A stretch of 64,000 nucleotides of DNA, taken from positions 1,984,001-2,048,000 of the forward strand of contig BJKQ01000008.1 of assembly GCA_006538405.1 (NCBI GenBank), read 5' to 3'. This document shows, piece after piece, positions 35,057-47,484 of this stretch. How positions within the stretch are numbered: the stretch's first letter is position 1; each line of letters opens with the position of its first letter. Position numbers and translations under genes: made by a program. The notes under the pieces were generated by a model. It had not been told where the DNA came from. It made no database searches and saw only the letters and a list, made by a program, of their open reading frames with translations. The stretch is from Hansfordia pulvinata. Its lineage: Eukaryota > Ascomycota > Sordariomycetes > Xylariales.

Positions 35057-37104
35057 GATTGGAAGTGTGTTTACAGCCGCTCAGGCGAGTGATTGGTCCA
35101 GCAGGGGCGGGAGGCGAGACGGGGGTGGCAGAGTCACGAGGGGAAGGGGAGCAAGGCTGAGGCGATTTGTCGCGTCGAGTCGGGTGAAGAAGGCGGGCGT
35201 GGGGTGGGCGAGTGAGACGTGGGTGTCGGGAGAGACAGGGCGGCTGCAGCCGTGGTTGGGCGGAGAGGAGGATCAAGACGGGGCCAGTATCACGGAACTC
35301 TGGATGCCTGTTCGGTGTGTCGAGCCGTGTAACAAACAGTAGATGCACACGTCAGGGCCAACGGACAGGGTTGAGGCGGGCGGGAAACAGGCAGGCGGGC
35401 TGACTGTATGGCAGGGATAGTCGCTTGATCAGCAGCAAGGCATGGGAATCGGTATCGAAGTCGGGTCAGCAGCCGGTGAGCTGGCAGAGGGCCACTCGCG
35501 AGGTCTGTCCTGTACTGTGCGACTATCACGCGGGATCTTGCAGGGGAAGAGGGCGTGGGCAGGGCGTTTGTTGGTGTAATGACAGCCTCGCTCGCAGAGA
35601 TGGGGAGGGGATTTGTGTAGGAGGTAGGTAGGTGGGTGTAGCAGGCGGAGGTGGCGACAAGAAAGGGCGGGGGAGGAGAGAAGGCCGAGGGTCAAGTTTC
35701 AACCAGGTCGGGGCCTCCAGCTGGGCTTGGAAACTACAATGGGATACGGCGTGAGGACGGAAGGTGCCCATTGCGTAGAGCTCCTGCTTTCCCGCCCTGA
35801 AAGTTGCCCCTTAGGAGGTTCCGATGTATTGAACCGGATGGGGATGTAGAGAGGCACCCGATGACACATGGATAATACATCGACGATACGTCGGCCACCC
35901 ACATGGCCATCCCACACACCAACCCATCTACCAATACCTTTCGCGGGGAAGAAGAAGCGGGCATCAACAGCAGAAACACCCATGTTCCGGCAAGGCAAAC
36001 CGGATGGCCCGCAGGCCCGGCAAACAGAATGCGACCCAAGCCTGCGCCACTCCGCCCGTTCTCTGGGGAATTGGGTTGGGGCTAGGCTGATGGTGTAAAT
36101 GGTGATGCAACGCCGCGGCCCCGCGGTTCAAGGGGAGCAGGCATCCGAAATCCGGGCTACGTTATTAGAGTGGCGATTTGGAGTCTCGTTTGCTTGATAG
36201 CGGCAGGAAATATGAGCTGCTTGCATGACTCGGACGCTTTTGGCTGCAACTCGCCCACGACTGACTTCAGTAGCGTATCCAGTGCAGAGATGTCCAGGAG
36301 CCATCACGTTCCTTGGTCGACCTCCGTAGCTTGGAGCCGGTCCTCACCGCGGCTTGCTTGAAAATACCACATGGAGGCCATGCATGGCAAATCGCCCAAC
36401 AATAGCATCGAACGATGCGGCAACACGCCAGTGACATCCGTCAGAGTCGACAGACGTCGTGGCTGCGGGTCAGCCGTGGATACGGCCGGGGCACTGGGGC
36501 GGGCAATGCGGAGAACTGGCCCGGAAAGGGCCCCTAACCGTTAGTGTCGTCATCTCCATCCCTTTCGGGCGAGCTACTCGTACATACGTCTGCCCAGATG
36601 ACCCGCTTTCTGCCACGGTACTTTCCAGGGCACGAAGCTCTGGGCACTTTTCAAGTAGCTCTTCTCTGCCCCTCGAAGAGGCCCTAATGTTTCCTGCAGT
36701 GTCCGCTCCCGCGCCCCGTCCGCACTAATCGGGGCCTCTTACGGGGGTCCTGGAGGGGCCGCCGCCGCCTGCAGGCACTTTTACCCAAGGTACCCGTACG
36801 TGTAGTCTGGCCCACCCTCAGCTGCTGATTTCTCCGGATCGACCCATTCGATGTCTAGATGCCCTCATCCGCTCAACCCTCGCCCCCGCCTACCCGACCA
36901 CGCTCCGCCTCGCCATCGCCAATACCGCCGCCTTCACTTTGCGACTGAGCTTGACCGCCGCGCGCTCCTTTCCGGCCTCACCACAACCCAGGCCGTTGGC
37001 CGCCCAACGACCCACGGGGCGCTCCCCAGCTTGCCCCTCACCGCCCCCCGATACCTGCGTCTCCGTCGCACAGTGGCCGCCCTCGTCGCCAGCTCTCGCG
37101 AACA
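35057..37104. promoter_or_regulatory. Divergent promoter region AMPK1_CBM gene/IWR1
   Basis: About 2 kb between divergent starts. It contains GTAGGTAGGTGGGTG near 35621-35640, an octamer copy at 36575, and a C-rich stretch directly before the IWR1 start. No gene supported. Confidence 0.5.
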
Positions 37105-38620
37105 ATGTCGCTACCTCCGCAGACCATCCGCGTCAAGCGCAAAGCTACCGAGGACGCCCCCGTGTCCTACTTGCGTGCGTGCGCCGCTTGCCTCTCGCCG
37201 TCACCCTCCTCTCGCCGTCACCCTGAAGCCCGCTGACCTAGCTTCTCTCTCTTTCCAGGCCTCCAAGAGACAAAGCGCCAGCGGAGCGAGGTTTTCGTGT
37301 ACCAGCGCCAGGACCAGAAGCCCGATGCCCCCTTCGCTCACGACCCCCAGAGGCCCACCGTCCACATTTCCCAGCCCAAAGATGCCCGCCCCAAATCCGC
37401 CAGGTCCTCCCAGAATCAGGCGGAACAGAGTGCCCACGCCGGAGCTGCCGCGGTCGACAATGGCGATGGCTCCAAGATGAGCGACGTTCCTGATGCGGCA
37501 TCGGCCGTGCCCGCGCCCCGACGGTTCCACATGTCCAGGCCGGACCCCTACCCCACGCGGGTGTCCAAGAAGCGCGGCGCCCCGGCCCTGTTTGTCGAGC
37601 GCAGGATAAAGCGCATATCCGCCAAGACGGTTCAAAGACTGCACAACGCCGCCGCCGACGCCGCCAGCTCGGGTGCCTCCGCTGCATCGTCCCCGGCGCC
37701 CGCCTCTGCCGCCAGCGCGCCCCGGCCGGACGCTTCCGCCGGCGACGCAGACATGGACGTCGACGCCCCGGCCCCGCGGAAGCTCAAGAAGCCCGGCGCA
37801 TCCTCCAAGGTGCCCAGCCGCAGCTCGACGCCGAAGCCCAAGTCCTCCGAGGTGCCCGCCAGCCTGACCGATCGGTGGAACGTCAACATGGAGAAGCTGA
37901 CGGACGACATGAATGCGTATGCTCTGGAGCAGATCGGCCTGAACCTGAGGCAGCAAGAGGAGGAGTCGCAGCGGAGCACCCCGGCCCGCGCGGCGCCGCA
38001 GTCGCCCTCTTCCGCCGGCCTCAGATATAAGCCCAAGGCGCCGGCGAAGCGCTTCGCCGATCGCCACCCGGAGGACGGCCAGGCGCCTGACGACAAGGAG
38101 ATGGTGGACGCAGGCGGCGACGCGGACGAAGCCGTGTCGGAGAGCGATGACGAAGACTACATCATCGAGACGTACGTGCGAGTCCCCGTCAGCAAGATGG
38201 ACGGCCAGGTGCAGCCCGAGAACGTGGGCCTTCTGGTCTTCGACGCCGAGCCCGACGCGGACAAGTTCTACGGCGAGGGTAGCGATAGCGAGGACGAGTG
38301 GGCGGAGGACGACGAGGACGAGAACGGTGAGTGCGGCGGCGGCGTCTTCGAGCTGCTCTTGACGAGAAGGAAGAAGAGACTGCTGACCCTTTTGGCGACC
38401 AGCCGAGAACTACTACACGGCCGACTACCCCGATGACGAGGTGGCTTCGGACGACGAGTACAACTACAACGCGTACGCGTACCGCAACGGCAACGCGTCG
38501 GATCTGGAGGAGTACGACGTGGACGATAGCGACACGTCGTCGGTCAACGACAAGGACGACGCCCCGGGTAGGTTCAGGGCGTTCATCGGCAAGAGCGGTC
38601 TCAGGTCGAACCACTTATGA
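37105..38620 (+). CDS. IWR1: IWR1, RNA polymerase II nuclear import factor
   Basis: In yeast, Iwr1 binds assembled Pol II in the cytoplasm and supplies its nuclear localisation signal. Exons 37105-37174, 37259-38326 and 38403-38620 give 451 residues, all in phase. The basic N-terminus (PQTIRVKRKATEDAP, then LQETKRQR) is the bipartite-NLS-like region of the family. The centre is Ala/Pro/Ser-rich and disordered. The diagnostic C-terminal Iwr1 domain is clear: DEDYIIETYVRVP, VGLLVFDAEPDADKFYG, then acidic SDSEDEWAEDDEDEN and AENYYTADYPDDEVASDDEY. It ends in FRAFIGKSGLRSNHL. The short first exon fits the first ATG, in AACAATGTC context. The final junction is supported by continuity of the acidic domain across it. 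Confident. Confidence 0.92.
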
Positions 38621-38965
38621 GGGGGATCTTCTCGTGTCGTCCAGTGACGAGGCGGGAAAGGCCGGCGCAGAGAACCACCGAAACCTCGAGTCTGCGACAG
38701 CTCTACCTGGGTGCATATGAGTAAGACCGGGCTCTTTTCGGGGCCGGCATTTTTAGGGGTCCTTTTCTGTATCAGATCCAGATCAAGAAGAAAAAATATA
38801 CCCTCCAGGCAGACACATATGTGGCCGTCCCGTCAGCTGAAGACCGCCTCCCCGAGACCGGGATCTCAGGGTCCTCTGTCGGCGAAGGCCTTTGAGACAT
38901 GTTGTGGCTCTCTACCTCAGACCCTATCATTTTCGGCAATGCGTCACTGCAGGTTCAGCCCGCGA

Positions 38966-38968
<3 letters not shown>

Positions 38969-39002
<34 letters not shown>
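38969..39002. repeat. A34 homopolymer
   Basis: Thirty-four consecutive A in intergenic DNA about 350 nt after IWR1. It is not followed by a target-site duplication or any sign of a retroposed gene. Confidence 0.9.
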
Positions 39003-39003
<1 letters not shown>

Positions 39004-40223
39004 AACTTTTCGCCCCCCTCCTCGGGAGACACCCGTCAACCTGGTCGGACGATGCTCGCATGGGACATGATTTCCGTCAAATAGTCTGTGAATGTGGTGT
39101 AGACACGGTGACACGCATGGTGGAATTTCCTTTTGAAAGGGACCCCCCCCTCCTTCCTCCGAAAGAATAAGACCACCCGTCCCGCGCCGCCTGCCGCCGC
39201 CGCCGCCGCCGTGTCATCGCTGCTCAATCTTAGGTCTTTGGTTTCCTTCTTTTCTCGTCTTTTCTTCTTCTTCTCCCCCCCTTTCACCCACGCTCTCCCG
39301 AAGGCCACCGGCGCCGAGGCCCTCCTCCCCAACCCCGCGTACCAGTATTCGCAGCTCGGCGACACCAGCGACAAGTCGTGTTTTATCTCTCTCTCTTCCC
39401 CGTGGCCGACCGGTCGCGCGCGCGCTTCGGGATACAGACACGCCCGGCTCGCTCGTACGCCCCCTCGGGACCTCCCCGCTGCCGGCGGGCGTGGCTCGAC
39501 AACGTGGTACGAGGCTTTGTGTGTACCCGTGCCCGTGGTAGCGTCGCGGGACGGGAGGGGTTACGAGTGGTAGAGAGAAGAGTCGCTGGCTTCGTGTTGG
39601 CTTTCCCCCCCCCCCCCCACGGGCGCCCGTCGCCTTTTTTTCCCCCCTCCTTCTTCTGTCATATATTCTTGGCCCGTTCGGGCTGTCTCCTGAGGTTACA
39701 TGTAGTCGTAGAGAAGCACTGGCACTCGCAGGGTGGCGGAGCCAGTCTCGAGTGTATGGTCTATCCCTTGCATGCAATTTGAAGGCTCTACTACACTACA
39801 CTACACAGCTTACTTCTTTTCCGAAGACAGCTTTGCACCCGGGCGAGTTTCTTCATCGGCGCCCCTGCTGGTTGTCCGGGCGTGCAGACGAGATGGGAGG
39901 CGGTCGAAAAAGTCGGACGCTTTCCGGCCCATGGTATGCGCGTACCCACCAAAGAGGCAAGATGGAAATCGAGCACTCGCAGCTCGAGCCTATCTGGGTG
40001 ATGTTGTGAATTTCCTTTTTTTTTTTTTGCCCTACCTCTGGATGGGGGCCCCGCCTGACACTTGACGCTCTGGCGGGCGGTGCTGAGTCGAGTCCAGTGG
40101 TGGAAGCGAGAGGTGATCCGTCAGATATCACTCACTATCCGGCCGGGGGGCGCAGAGGGCGTTTTATCCCTGACGCTTCTAGAAGACTTCGCACTCGTCC
40201 TTTCCTTGTTTGTTTTTCTTTTG

Positions 40224-40254
<31 letters not shown>
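40224..40254. repeat. CT microsatellite
   Basis: CT repeat with one TT interruption, intergenic. Confidence 0.9.
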
Positions 40255-40256
<2 letters not shown>

Positions 40257-42418
40257 CCCTCTGGGCTCGCTACGGCGCCGAGCGACACGTCAGACTCCAG
40301 GATCTGGGCAGAGGAGGGCTGGCCCCGGCGCTTCAGCTCGCTCGCTCGCGTGTGGGAGGGTGGTATTGGTGTCGAGTTGCACAGGGTCAGGGGCTCGAGA
40401 AGGGGGGAAGAAGAAGAAGAAGAAACAGAAGAAGCTCTCCCCCCGCACAGAGCTGTCAAATAGCCTCTTTACCCGCCGTCCGTACTCGAATTCGGGATCG
40501 GATTCGCGTTCGGGAAGCCTCGCCGCCAGGGTGTCCTCTCCCCCCAGGCCACCCCATGTGGCCCACTCCCGCCCTGTTGCTTCTGCCGAGTGCGACGCTG
40601 GCCGGGGGTCCCGCGGGCCCGGGCGGTAGGCTAAGGCTTCTCTATCCCACGAGATCATGGAAGGCCGGGGGCTCCTGTCTGTGGCTCTGGCTGAGGCTGA
40701 AGGCGTGCAGACCCACGACACGAGGTGACCGCAGGCATTGTCTGTCTCTCTACACTGGCAGAAGTGAAGCGCGCGGGGCTGCACCGTGCTACCTACCACC
40801 TAGACATGCCTTTTCCGTGCTTCCAGAAACGACCCGAGACCCATCTTGCCTCCCCGCACGTTCTGGAACGTCTGAGCACGTCGTATCCCGGCCGGCAGAA
40901 CAATGACGGACGCATCTTCAACACCATCCGTAGCTCCTAGGACATGACCAGCCTCTCGGTTGTGCTGATTGCATCACCACAGGGGTAAGAGAGCAGACGC
41001 CTCCTCTATGCCCTTTCTCTCTCTCTCTCCATCTCTCCCTCTCTCTACACCAAACGCCGACAAGGATCCGCCCCAGTCTCGATCCCAGGGCGGGCAAAAG
41101 TACGAGGAGCCCGTCAGCCAGGCAATCACATGCCTGGGGCACTCCGAACATGCTTTGCGCGCGCACTCGGGAGACGAAACCCCCGACCGAGAGCGGCACG
41201 AATCTGTCTGCCGCGGTATGATTGGGGGCGGGGGCACGGGAGCAAAGCAGGTAGGCAGGGGGCAACGGCCACGTGGGAGGCCCGGAGGTCCCAGAGCCCG
41301 CCCCCGTGGGAGTTTACTCAGGCGCGCAGAATACGAGTAGGTACCTAGAGAGAGGGACCACGAGTACCTTCCACGATTTTGCCCTCTGACGAAAACGCCG
41401 GCCCTCCCTACTCCCCGGCTTTGCTTTGCGCCCGGGCCCGTCGGTGGCCCGATCTTCGGCGGTTGGTGGTGTTGGTGGTGGTGCGGAAACCCCGGGGCGG
41501 GCTGTATCCTCGTTCGCGGTGGGGGGGCATGGCCGAGGCACAGAAGGACGACAGGTTCGATGGACAAGAGAGAATCTCTGGTCTCGCAGCAACAACAGCT
41601 TGTGCTTCCCGTAAAACACACGACCCAGAAGTCACCCACCAGGGACAGCGGCAGAGTCCGAGGATGCTGGGGCTGCAGTGGTCCGCCTCCCCCCTTCCCC
41701 CCTCGCGGCCTTGCCGTGCGAGTTAGCTCGTGGCCCCGCGGCGAGGATATGAGGTGGGATATGGGAGATGGGCGGATGGCGTGCCTCAGACTGAGACAAC
41801 ACCAGGCGGCCGTCCGCCCGAGTCTCGCGGCGGGAGAGGAGGGAGGAGGGGTTGAGAGCGCGCCGGGGGGTGTTAGGGGACCAACAAAGATGCCCCCGGG
41901 TCCGAGCTTTTCCCACAGCACGCCAATTCGGCCTCCCCTCACGGCCGGCCCGCTCGTCCGCTCCAGAACCTGCCGGCGATCCGAGGGAGATGCTCTCCCC
42001 AGTACTCGTAAAGTAAGGCCCTGTCTGCGCCGCTGGGTCGGATCGCAAGGCTGGCCGGAGTAGGCAACTCGGCCGTCCCCGTCCCCGGCCCCGTCCCCGG
42101 GGGAAGGGGGATCCAGAACTGAACAAGGCAGGCATGGCAGAAGCAAAGCCGGCGATTCCAGGCCCGTCCTCTACCCTCTGTTCGAAACGCGCCGTCTCAG
42201 GCCGGCCGGCTGCTACCCCGGCCTTCCCTGCTCAGGACATCACCTCGGCAGCTGTCATGATGTGTGGTGTGGTGTGTGTGGTGCTGTGATGTGCCGATGC
42301 GGTGCATTTCGAAGACGAGGGCGCCGGAGTTGAGGGGGGACGGGCACGGTCGTCAACACCTCCACGCCCCCTCATTGCACTCACAGATTACCCCCTTCTT
42401 CTTCCATCTTCCTCCTCC

Positions 42419-42428
42419 TATATATAAA
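42419..42428 (+). promoter_or_regulatory. TATA box of cutinase gene
   Basis: TATATATAAA lies 314 nt before the cutinase ATG and after a pyrimidine-rich tract (CTTCTTCTTCC), a common arrangement for strongly inducible fungal genes. A CT-rich tract near 42490-42530 would fall close to the transcription start. Confidence 0.6.
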
Positions 42429-42741
42429 ACCACAAGCACCTAGAGTCGAGTCTGGTGAGCTTTGTGTGAATCAACACGCAGACGCCAGACACTCGCTCTC
42501 CCCTTCCCTTTTTCTCTCGACGCTCGCTATTCGGCAGGCACGCACAACGCGATACACCATATCTTTCTGGTTCAACAGGGCCTCACTTTCGCTTGTTTCA
42601 CTTCTGCTGGCTACATTTGCCTCACGCGGCGCCCTGGCGGTAGCTATTCTCTCGAGTACGGCTCATACGCGCATTGAACGAATACCTTGACCCCTTCTGT
42701 GTTGAGAATTGAAAAAAAAAAAAAAAAAACCGAGGCCCAAA

Positions 42742-44033
42742 ATGGCCAGACTCTCCGCAGCCGTCCTCTGCAGCGCCGCCGCCGTGCTGCTCGGCGTCCC
42801 CGCCGACGTCGCGGCCCTGGCCCTGCCCCAGCTCTCGTCGCCTTTCGGTAGCGGCCTGGGCTCTGGCTCGGGTCTGGGCTCTGGTTCGGGTCTGGGCTCG
42901 GGTTCGGGTCTGGGCTCCGGCTCCGGTCTGGGCGGCGGAAGTCTGCCCACCGGAAGTCTGCCCACCGGAAGTCTGCCCACCGGAAGTCTGCCCACCGGCG
43001 GCAGCGGCAGCGGAACCACATCTTCCCCCTTTGGCAGCCTTCCCACCGGCGGCGGCAGCGGCAGCAGCGGCGGTGGACTCGGCGGCATCCCGTCGCTAGG
43101 ATCTTCCGGCTCCGGTAGCAGCTCCTCCTCCTCCACCTCCTCCTCCCCCACCTCGCCCCTAGACGGTCTAACCGGCGGCACCGGTGGCATCGGAGGCCTG
43201 GGCGGTCTCGCAGGCGGCAGCAGCAGCACGCGCAACGACTTCACCGAAGGCGGTTGCAAGGGGACGGTGGTGGTCTTTGCGCGCGGGACGACGGAGGCGG
43301 GCAACGTGGGAACGGCCGCGGGGCCGCCCTTCTTCGACGCGCTGGCCAAGCAGCTGGGCGGCGGCGACGACCTGGCCGTCCAGGGCGTCGAGTACGCGGC
43401 CGGCTGGGACGGGGCGATCGGGGGCGGGGACCAGGCTGGGAGCAAGACCATGTAAGTTCTTCTCTCTCACTCTCTCACTCTCTCTCTCTCTCTCTTCTTC
43501 AAAAGTCACTGCTCCCCCTTTCTCTTCTCCTTGCTGTCGAAGAGAGGGGTAAGCAAAACGAATAACTGACCGCGGAATCTCTTGGGGAAAAAAAATAAAC
43601 AGGGCCGACCTGATCACACAAGTGACCACCAAATGCCCCGACGCCAAGGTGGTCATCTCGGGCTACTCGCAGGGCGCCCAGCTCGTCCACAACGCGGCCA
43701 AGTCGCTCGGCGCCGACGTCACGGCCAAGGTGGCCAAGGCCGTCGTCTTTGGCGACCCGTGTGAGTTTATTAAAACAAAACTCCCTTTCGAAAACTGATC
43801 TGATCCGGTCTTTTTTTTTCTTTTTTTTTTCTGCGCTGACAAAAAGATGAAATTTTTTACCGACCGGTACAGACTCGGGCCAGGACATCGCCGGCATCCC
43901 CGACGTCCTCTCCTTCTGCCACACGGGCGACACCGTCTGCCAGGCCGGCGGCCAGACGCACGGCAGCGGGGAGGGCCACCTGACGTACGGCAACGACGCG
44001 GACGAGGCTGCCAAGTTCGTCGCGGGGCAGTAG
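42742..44033 (+). CDS. Secreted cutinase (CE5) with repetitive Gly/Ser/Pro N-terminal stalk
   Basis: Serine esterase that hydrolyses cutin or related polyesters outside the cell. Exons 42742-43451, 43603-43760 and 43873-44033; 342 residues. The start ATG gives a signal peptide (MARLSAAVLCSAAAVLLGV). Next comes about 130 residues of low complexity: GLGSGS repeats, four SLPTG repeats, then Ser-rich and Gly-rich runs. The catalytic domain follows: GCKGTVVVFARGTTEAGNVG (oxyanion region and first Cys), VVISGYSQGAQLVHNAAK (nucleophile Ser in GYSQG), and CHTGDTVCQAGG with EGHLTYG (catalytic Asp and His). Cys residues match the two family disulfides. Typical cutinases lack such a stalk and are about 210-230 residues, so the repeat segment is an added spacer or wall-anchoring region. 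Intron 1 contains a CT microsatellite; intron 2 contains T9-T10 runs. Confidence 0.95.
43465..43499. repeat. CT microsatellite in cutinase intron 1
   Basis: CTCT repeats with small interruptions, about 15 nt after the GTAAGT donor. Confidence 0.85.
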
Positions 44034-47000
44034 ATCTGTCTCCCCGTCTCTCTCTCTCCCCCCTATCTCTGCCACTCTGTCCCTCTTTTCTCTCCCTCCC
44101 TGTCACTCTATCCCTATTTCTCCCTTTCTTTTCTCGCTCGAAAGAGGGGAGGAAGAGAAACGGGAAGAATTCGTCTTCTCGTCCCTTGCGTCCTCGACTT
44201 GCGACCTCGCAGCGCGATAAAAAAATGCTTCGGCGGACAGCGCTGGGAGACGAAGGGTCCGAGGCGGGGTGAAGGCGGAGGAACACGGGTTTGGTGTGCC
44301 AACTCTCCAGAGCACCTTAGGAGATTGCCCCCACGTGGTCAGGCTGAGCGGCGGGCCGTCTGTGTGCTGTTTCCCCCTTCTTCCTCTTCTTCTTCCGGGC
44401 TGGTGTTCTACCGCCCTCCTCTTGTTGTCTTTGCTCCCCTTCTCTTCAATCTGTATTACTAGATCTTTGACCGTAGACCTTGAGAGGTTAAGGCTGGAGG
44501 GGGTCCCCTTCTGTGGCAATCTGCCAGTCGCGGGCAGGCTCTCTCTCTCGCCCACCCACTCAACTTGTCTACCTGTTCTCTGTCTATCACTTCTAAAATC
44601 CAATAAAGCACAGTGTCTCCATACGACCGCGAGTACCTTTATGGATTCCCAAGCGCCCCTTCGTGGGTTGGGTGAGTGAGTGAGTGAGTACGTGACGTCC
44701 CAGCGCGCCCGCCAACCAAGATAAAGGCCTGCGGCGTGCGGGAGGTTCGAATGCCCATGGAATGGCTGGCCCCCGGATCCCACCCAGGGGGGGGGGGGGG
44801 CATTGGATACTTGCAAATTGAGATTGCGACGACATAAGACAATGAGGAAGCCGGGCAAACGGAAGAGCCCGTGGGCAAGCTGCAGGAGCGAAAGCTGTAG
44901 CAGCAGCAGGCCCCGCCACTGGGATTGGGACGTGCCTCGTCACCCAAGCCCAAGTAAGTTTATGAGGTGGGCGTACGCGCCGCTGACCGAGCTGGGCGAC
45001 GGCACTGCGCGGACGAACAAAGAGTTTGGCTGTACAGGGCAGACTGGTGTGCCATCTCGAGATTGCACGGCTTCCCGCCCTCCTTCTCCCCTTCTCCACG
45101 TGTCTGTTCTGGTTGTTTGCCGCCCCTGGTCTTGAGTATCCCGGTCCTCGTCCGCCCGCATGTGGTAAGCGGCTCGCCGGGCAGGGCGCGGGACGGAAAC
45201 AGAGAGGCGCAGGTAGGCAGACAGCGCCAGCAGAGGGGAAAGGCGAGAGCAGCAGCAATCACGAGAGAAGAACGCCACAGAACACTTTCTAAGCGCCCGG
45301 GGGACCCGCTCGCTTGCTTGTGCGGCACGTGTGGGGACCAAAGCGTGAGTAACTAACTGAGTAGGTAGTTGGGACTAACACTTTCTGCGCCGTTGCACCG
45401 TTGGGAATGAGTGGGGGTGGGAGAGAGACAGAGGAACATGGGAGACCGAGCTCTCGTTCTAGAGGAAGATGGGGGCCGGCCGGGAAAGGGAAAGGGAAAA
45501 CCCGGATCTCGGGTCCCCTTGGAACGCTAGGAAATCAATCGGTCATATTATTCTCACATCGTAAAGGCCCCTCCGAGACCCGATCGCGAGACCACAACGG
45601 TCAGAGTGGGCGGCCGCGTGGAGATGCGTCTCTTTCCATTCTCGGAGCATCACCATCACCAAAGCGGCGCCCCCCGCGCGGGTTGGCCGGCGCTTTCAGG
45701 AGGGCCAAGCAAGACCACAGGGGTTTACCGGGCGGCATTCGAGGGGCCTGGCGGTCCGCTTTCCGCGTTCCGCCCCGGCCCCGGGAATAGGGCGGGAGAA
45801 TCGGCGCGAAGACTATCCACCTGGGGACGGAGTACGTAAGGGGAGGAGGGGAGGATGGGCCTTGAGGGCGGAGCGGTGGACAATCGTGCACAGGAAACAG
45901 TGACCGGGGCGGAATACGGGGCGGGCGTCGTGTGATTGCTGGCTTGGTTTTCGCGGATTGCCAGTGCACTGACAGGCATGGAATGGAGTGGAGCGGAGTG
46001 TAGTATAGAGCCGGGATATTCCACTATCGATGCCACGGATGGAAGTACTCGTACGATTCCTCGTAGGTGGACTCGGCAGTACTCGTTGTTGTAGATGGGC
46101 GTTGTGTAGGCACTCGTAGGGCGGCCATGACCTGACCTGGACCAGGGGATCATGCTTGAAGGCGGCGAATCACGCTTGAAGGCGGCAAGACGGGCGGGCC
46201 GGTGGGTGTGTTCACGTCAGGATGAGGTGACGAGGGCTGCTGGTGATATGTACTCCAAGAGGGCCGACCCGCGAGGACGGTAGCGAGGCAGTGAGAAAAG
46301 GGGGGCGTGCTTATTGACCGGCTGCCGGCCCTTTTATCGTCTGGGGGGGACGTGGATGTGGAAGCGGATCGGGGAGAGGCAGGCCCGGACAGGGGCTGGC
46401 TGGCTGGAGTCTGTCGGGGAGGAGGTGTCCCTGTCAGCAATCGTCGCCCCCCGGCCGGGGGGTGTCTTGCTGCAGAACAGAACGGGCTGCAGGCGCTCCG
46501 AGTCAGCTGCTCGTCCTCGTTGGTGGCTTGACGTGACGCCGGGCTGCAACCTACATACACCTTACTTACCTCCTAACTACCTAGCTTAGGTGCCCGCATC
46601 TCGCGATGAGGAGGGATTGGCCGCGAATCGCTGTGAAGAGCCGGGGCGCGGGTACATGTACCTGGACCAGGGATCTGGCCGTGGACAACAATCAGTGGTA
46701 GGCACCTAATAAGGTAGGTAAGGATACTCGCAGGTAGAAAGACAAGGGGCATTGAAGGACAGCCGGGGGACGATGGACAGCGGACAGGGACTGGAACCGG
46801 GACAGGGACCTGGACTCTGGGAGGGGGGGTGTGGATGGAAGAAAGACGCCATGAATGATGCCGACCATGGCCCATGTCGAGCCGGGGGTTGAAGAAGACC
46901 CGCCCACCTACCAATCGTGGCCCTGTCCCTCTCTCACGGGCAGACGCCGGCGAGCACGTGATGGAGAGGCAGGGGAGGGACATCGAAGGCGGGAAAGTAA

Positions 47001-47454
47001 CGTACATACATACGGTAGGTACATGCATCATAAGGTACAGACGTCTGGTGGACTGGCTGGCCGAAAGGAGGCTGCTGCAGAATGCGCCCATGCCGAATCA
47101 CCAACAAACACGTTACGTCGAGCTTCGGCTTGACTGATGGTCCTGTCGGTCTCGCGGATGGATGTTGACGGCCTGTCGTCGCTCGGTCAATGAATGTGTG
47201 TCAATGGCTGGAGCTGTCCTGTGTTGGATTAAATCTGGTTGATCAATGTTGGCAAGCAGGTGCCGAAGGCTCAGAAGATACATGTACCCAGCACTTACCT
47301 GCTCTACGCAATCATGTACCAGACCTACTTTTGTTCTTCTTTACATGCATACAGCACCTACCTACATGTAGACCAATCTCGGTATCGTACATAGGCACAT
47401 ACCAGACGAAAAGACTCCATCTCGATCAGGACAAGCACGCGGCGCGGCAGCGGG

Positions 47455-47484
47455 TACCCTACCCTACCCTACCCTACCCTACCC
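47455..47484. repeat. TACCC pentamer array
   Basis: Six tandem TACCC units (GGGTA on the other strand). They resemble but do not match the TTAGGG telomere repeat. Confidence 0.9.

Larger units (their letters stand above)
38621..42741. other. Intergenic region, about 4.1 kb
   Basis: No gene supported. It holds an A34 tract (38969-39002), CT microsatellites at 40224-40254 and about 41012-41047, octamer copies at 41332 and 42003, and the cutinase promoter with a TATA box (42419-42428). An A18 run near 42712-42729 lies in the presumed cutinase 5' UTR. Confidence 0.55.

Noticed and set aside
38969..39002. Poly-A tail of a retroposed gene
   Set aside because: No upstream intronless gene copy and no target-site duplication; best read as a simple homopolymer.
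46573..47091. 172-codon minus-strand frame with VQVPVPVPVPV
   Set aside because: Low-complexity product of a GGGACTGG-type repeat; no coding signature or splice context.
47455..47484. Chromosome end or interstitial telomere
   Set aside because: The unit is TACCC rather than TTAGGG/CCCTAA, and unique sequence continues on both sides.
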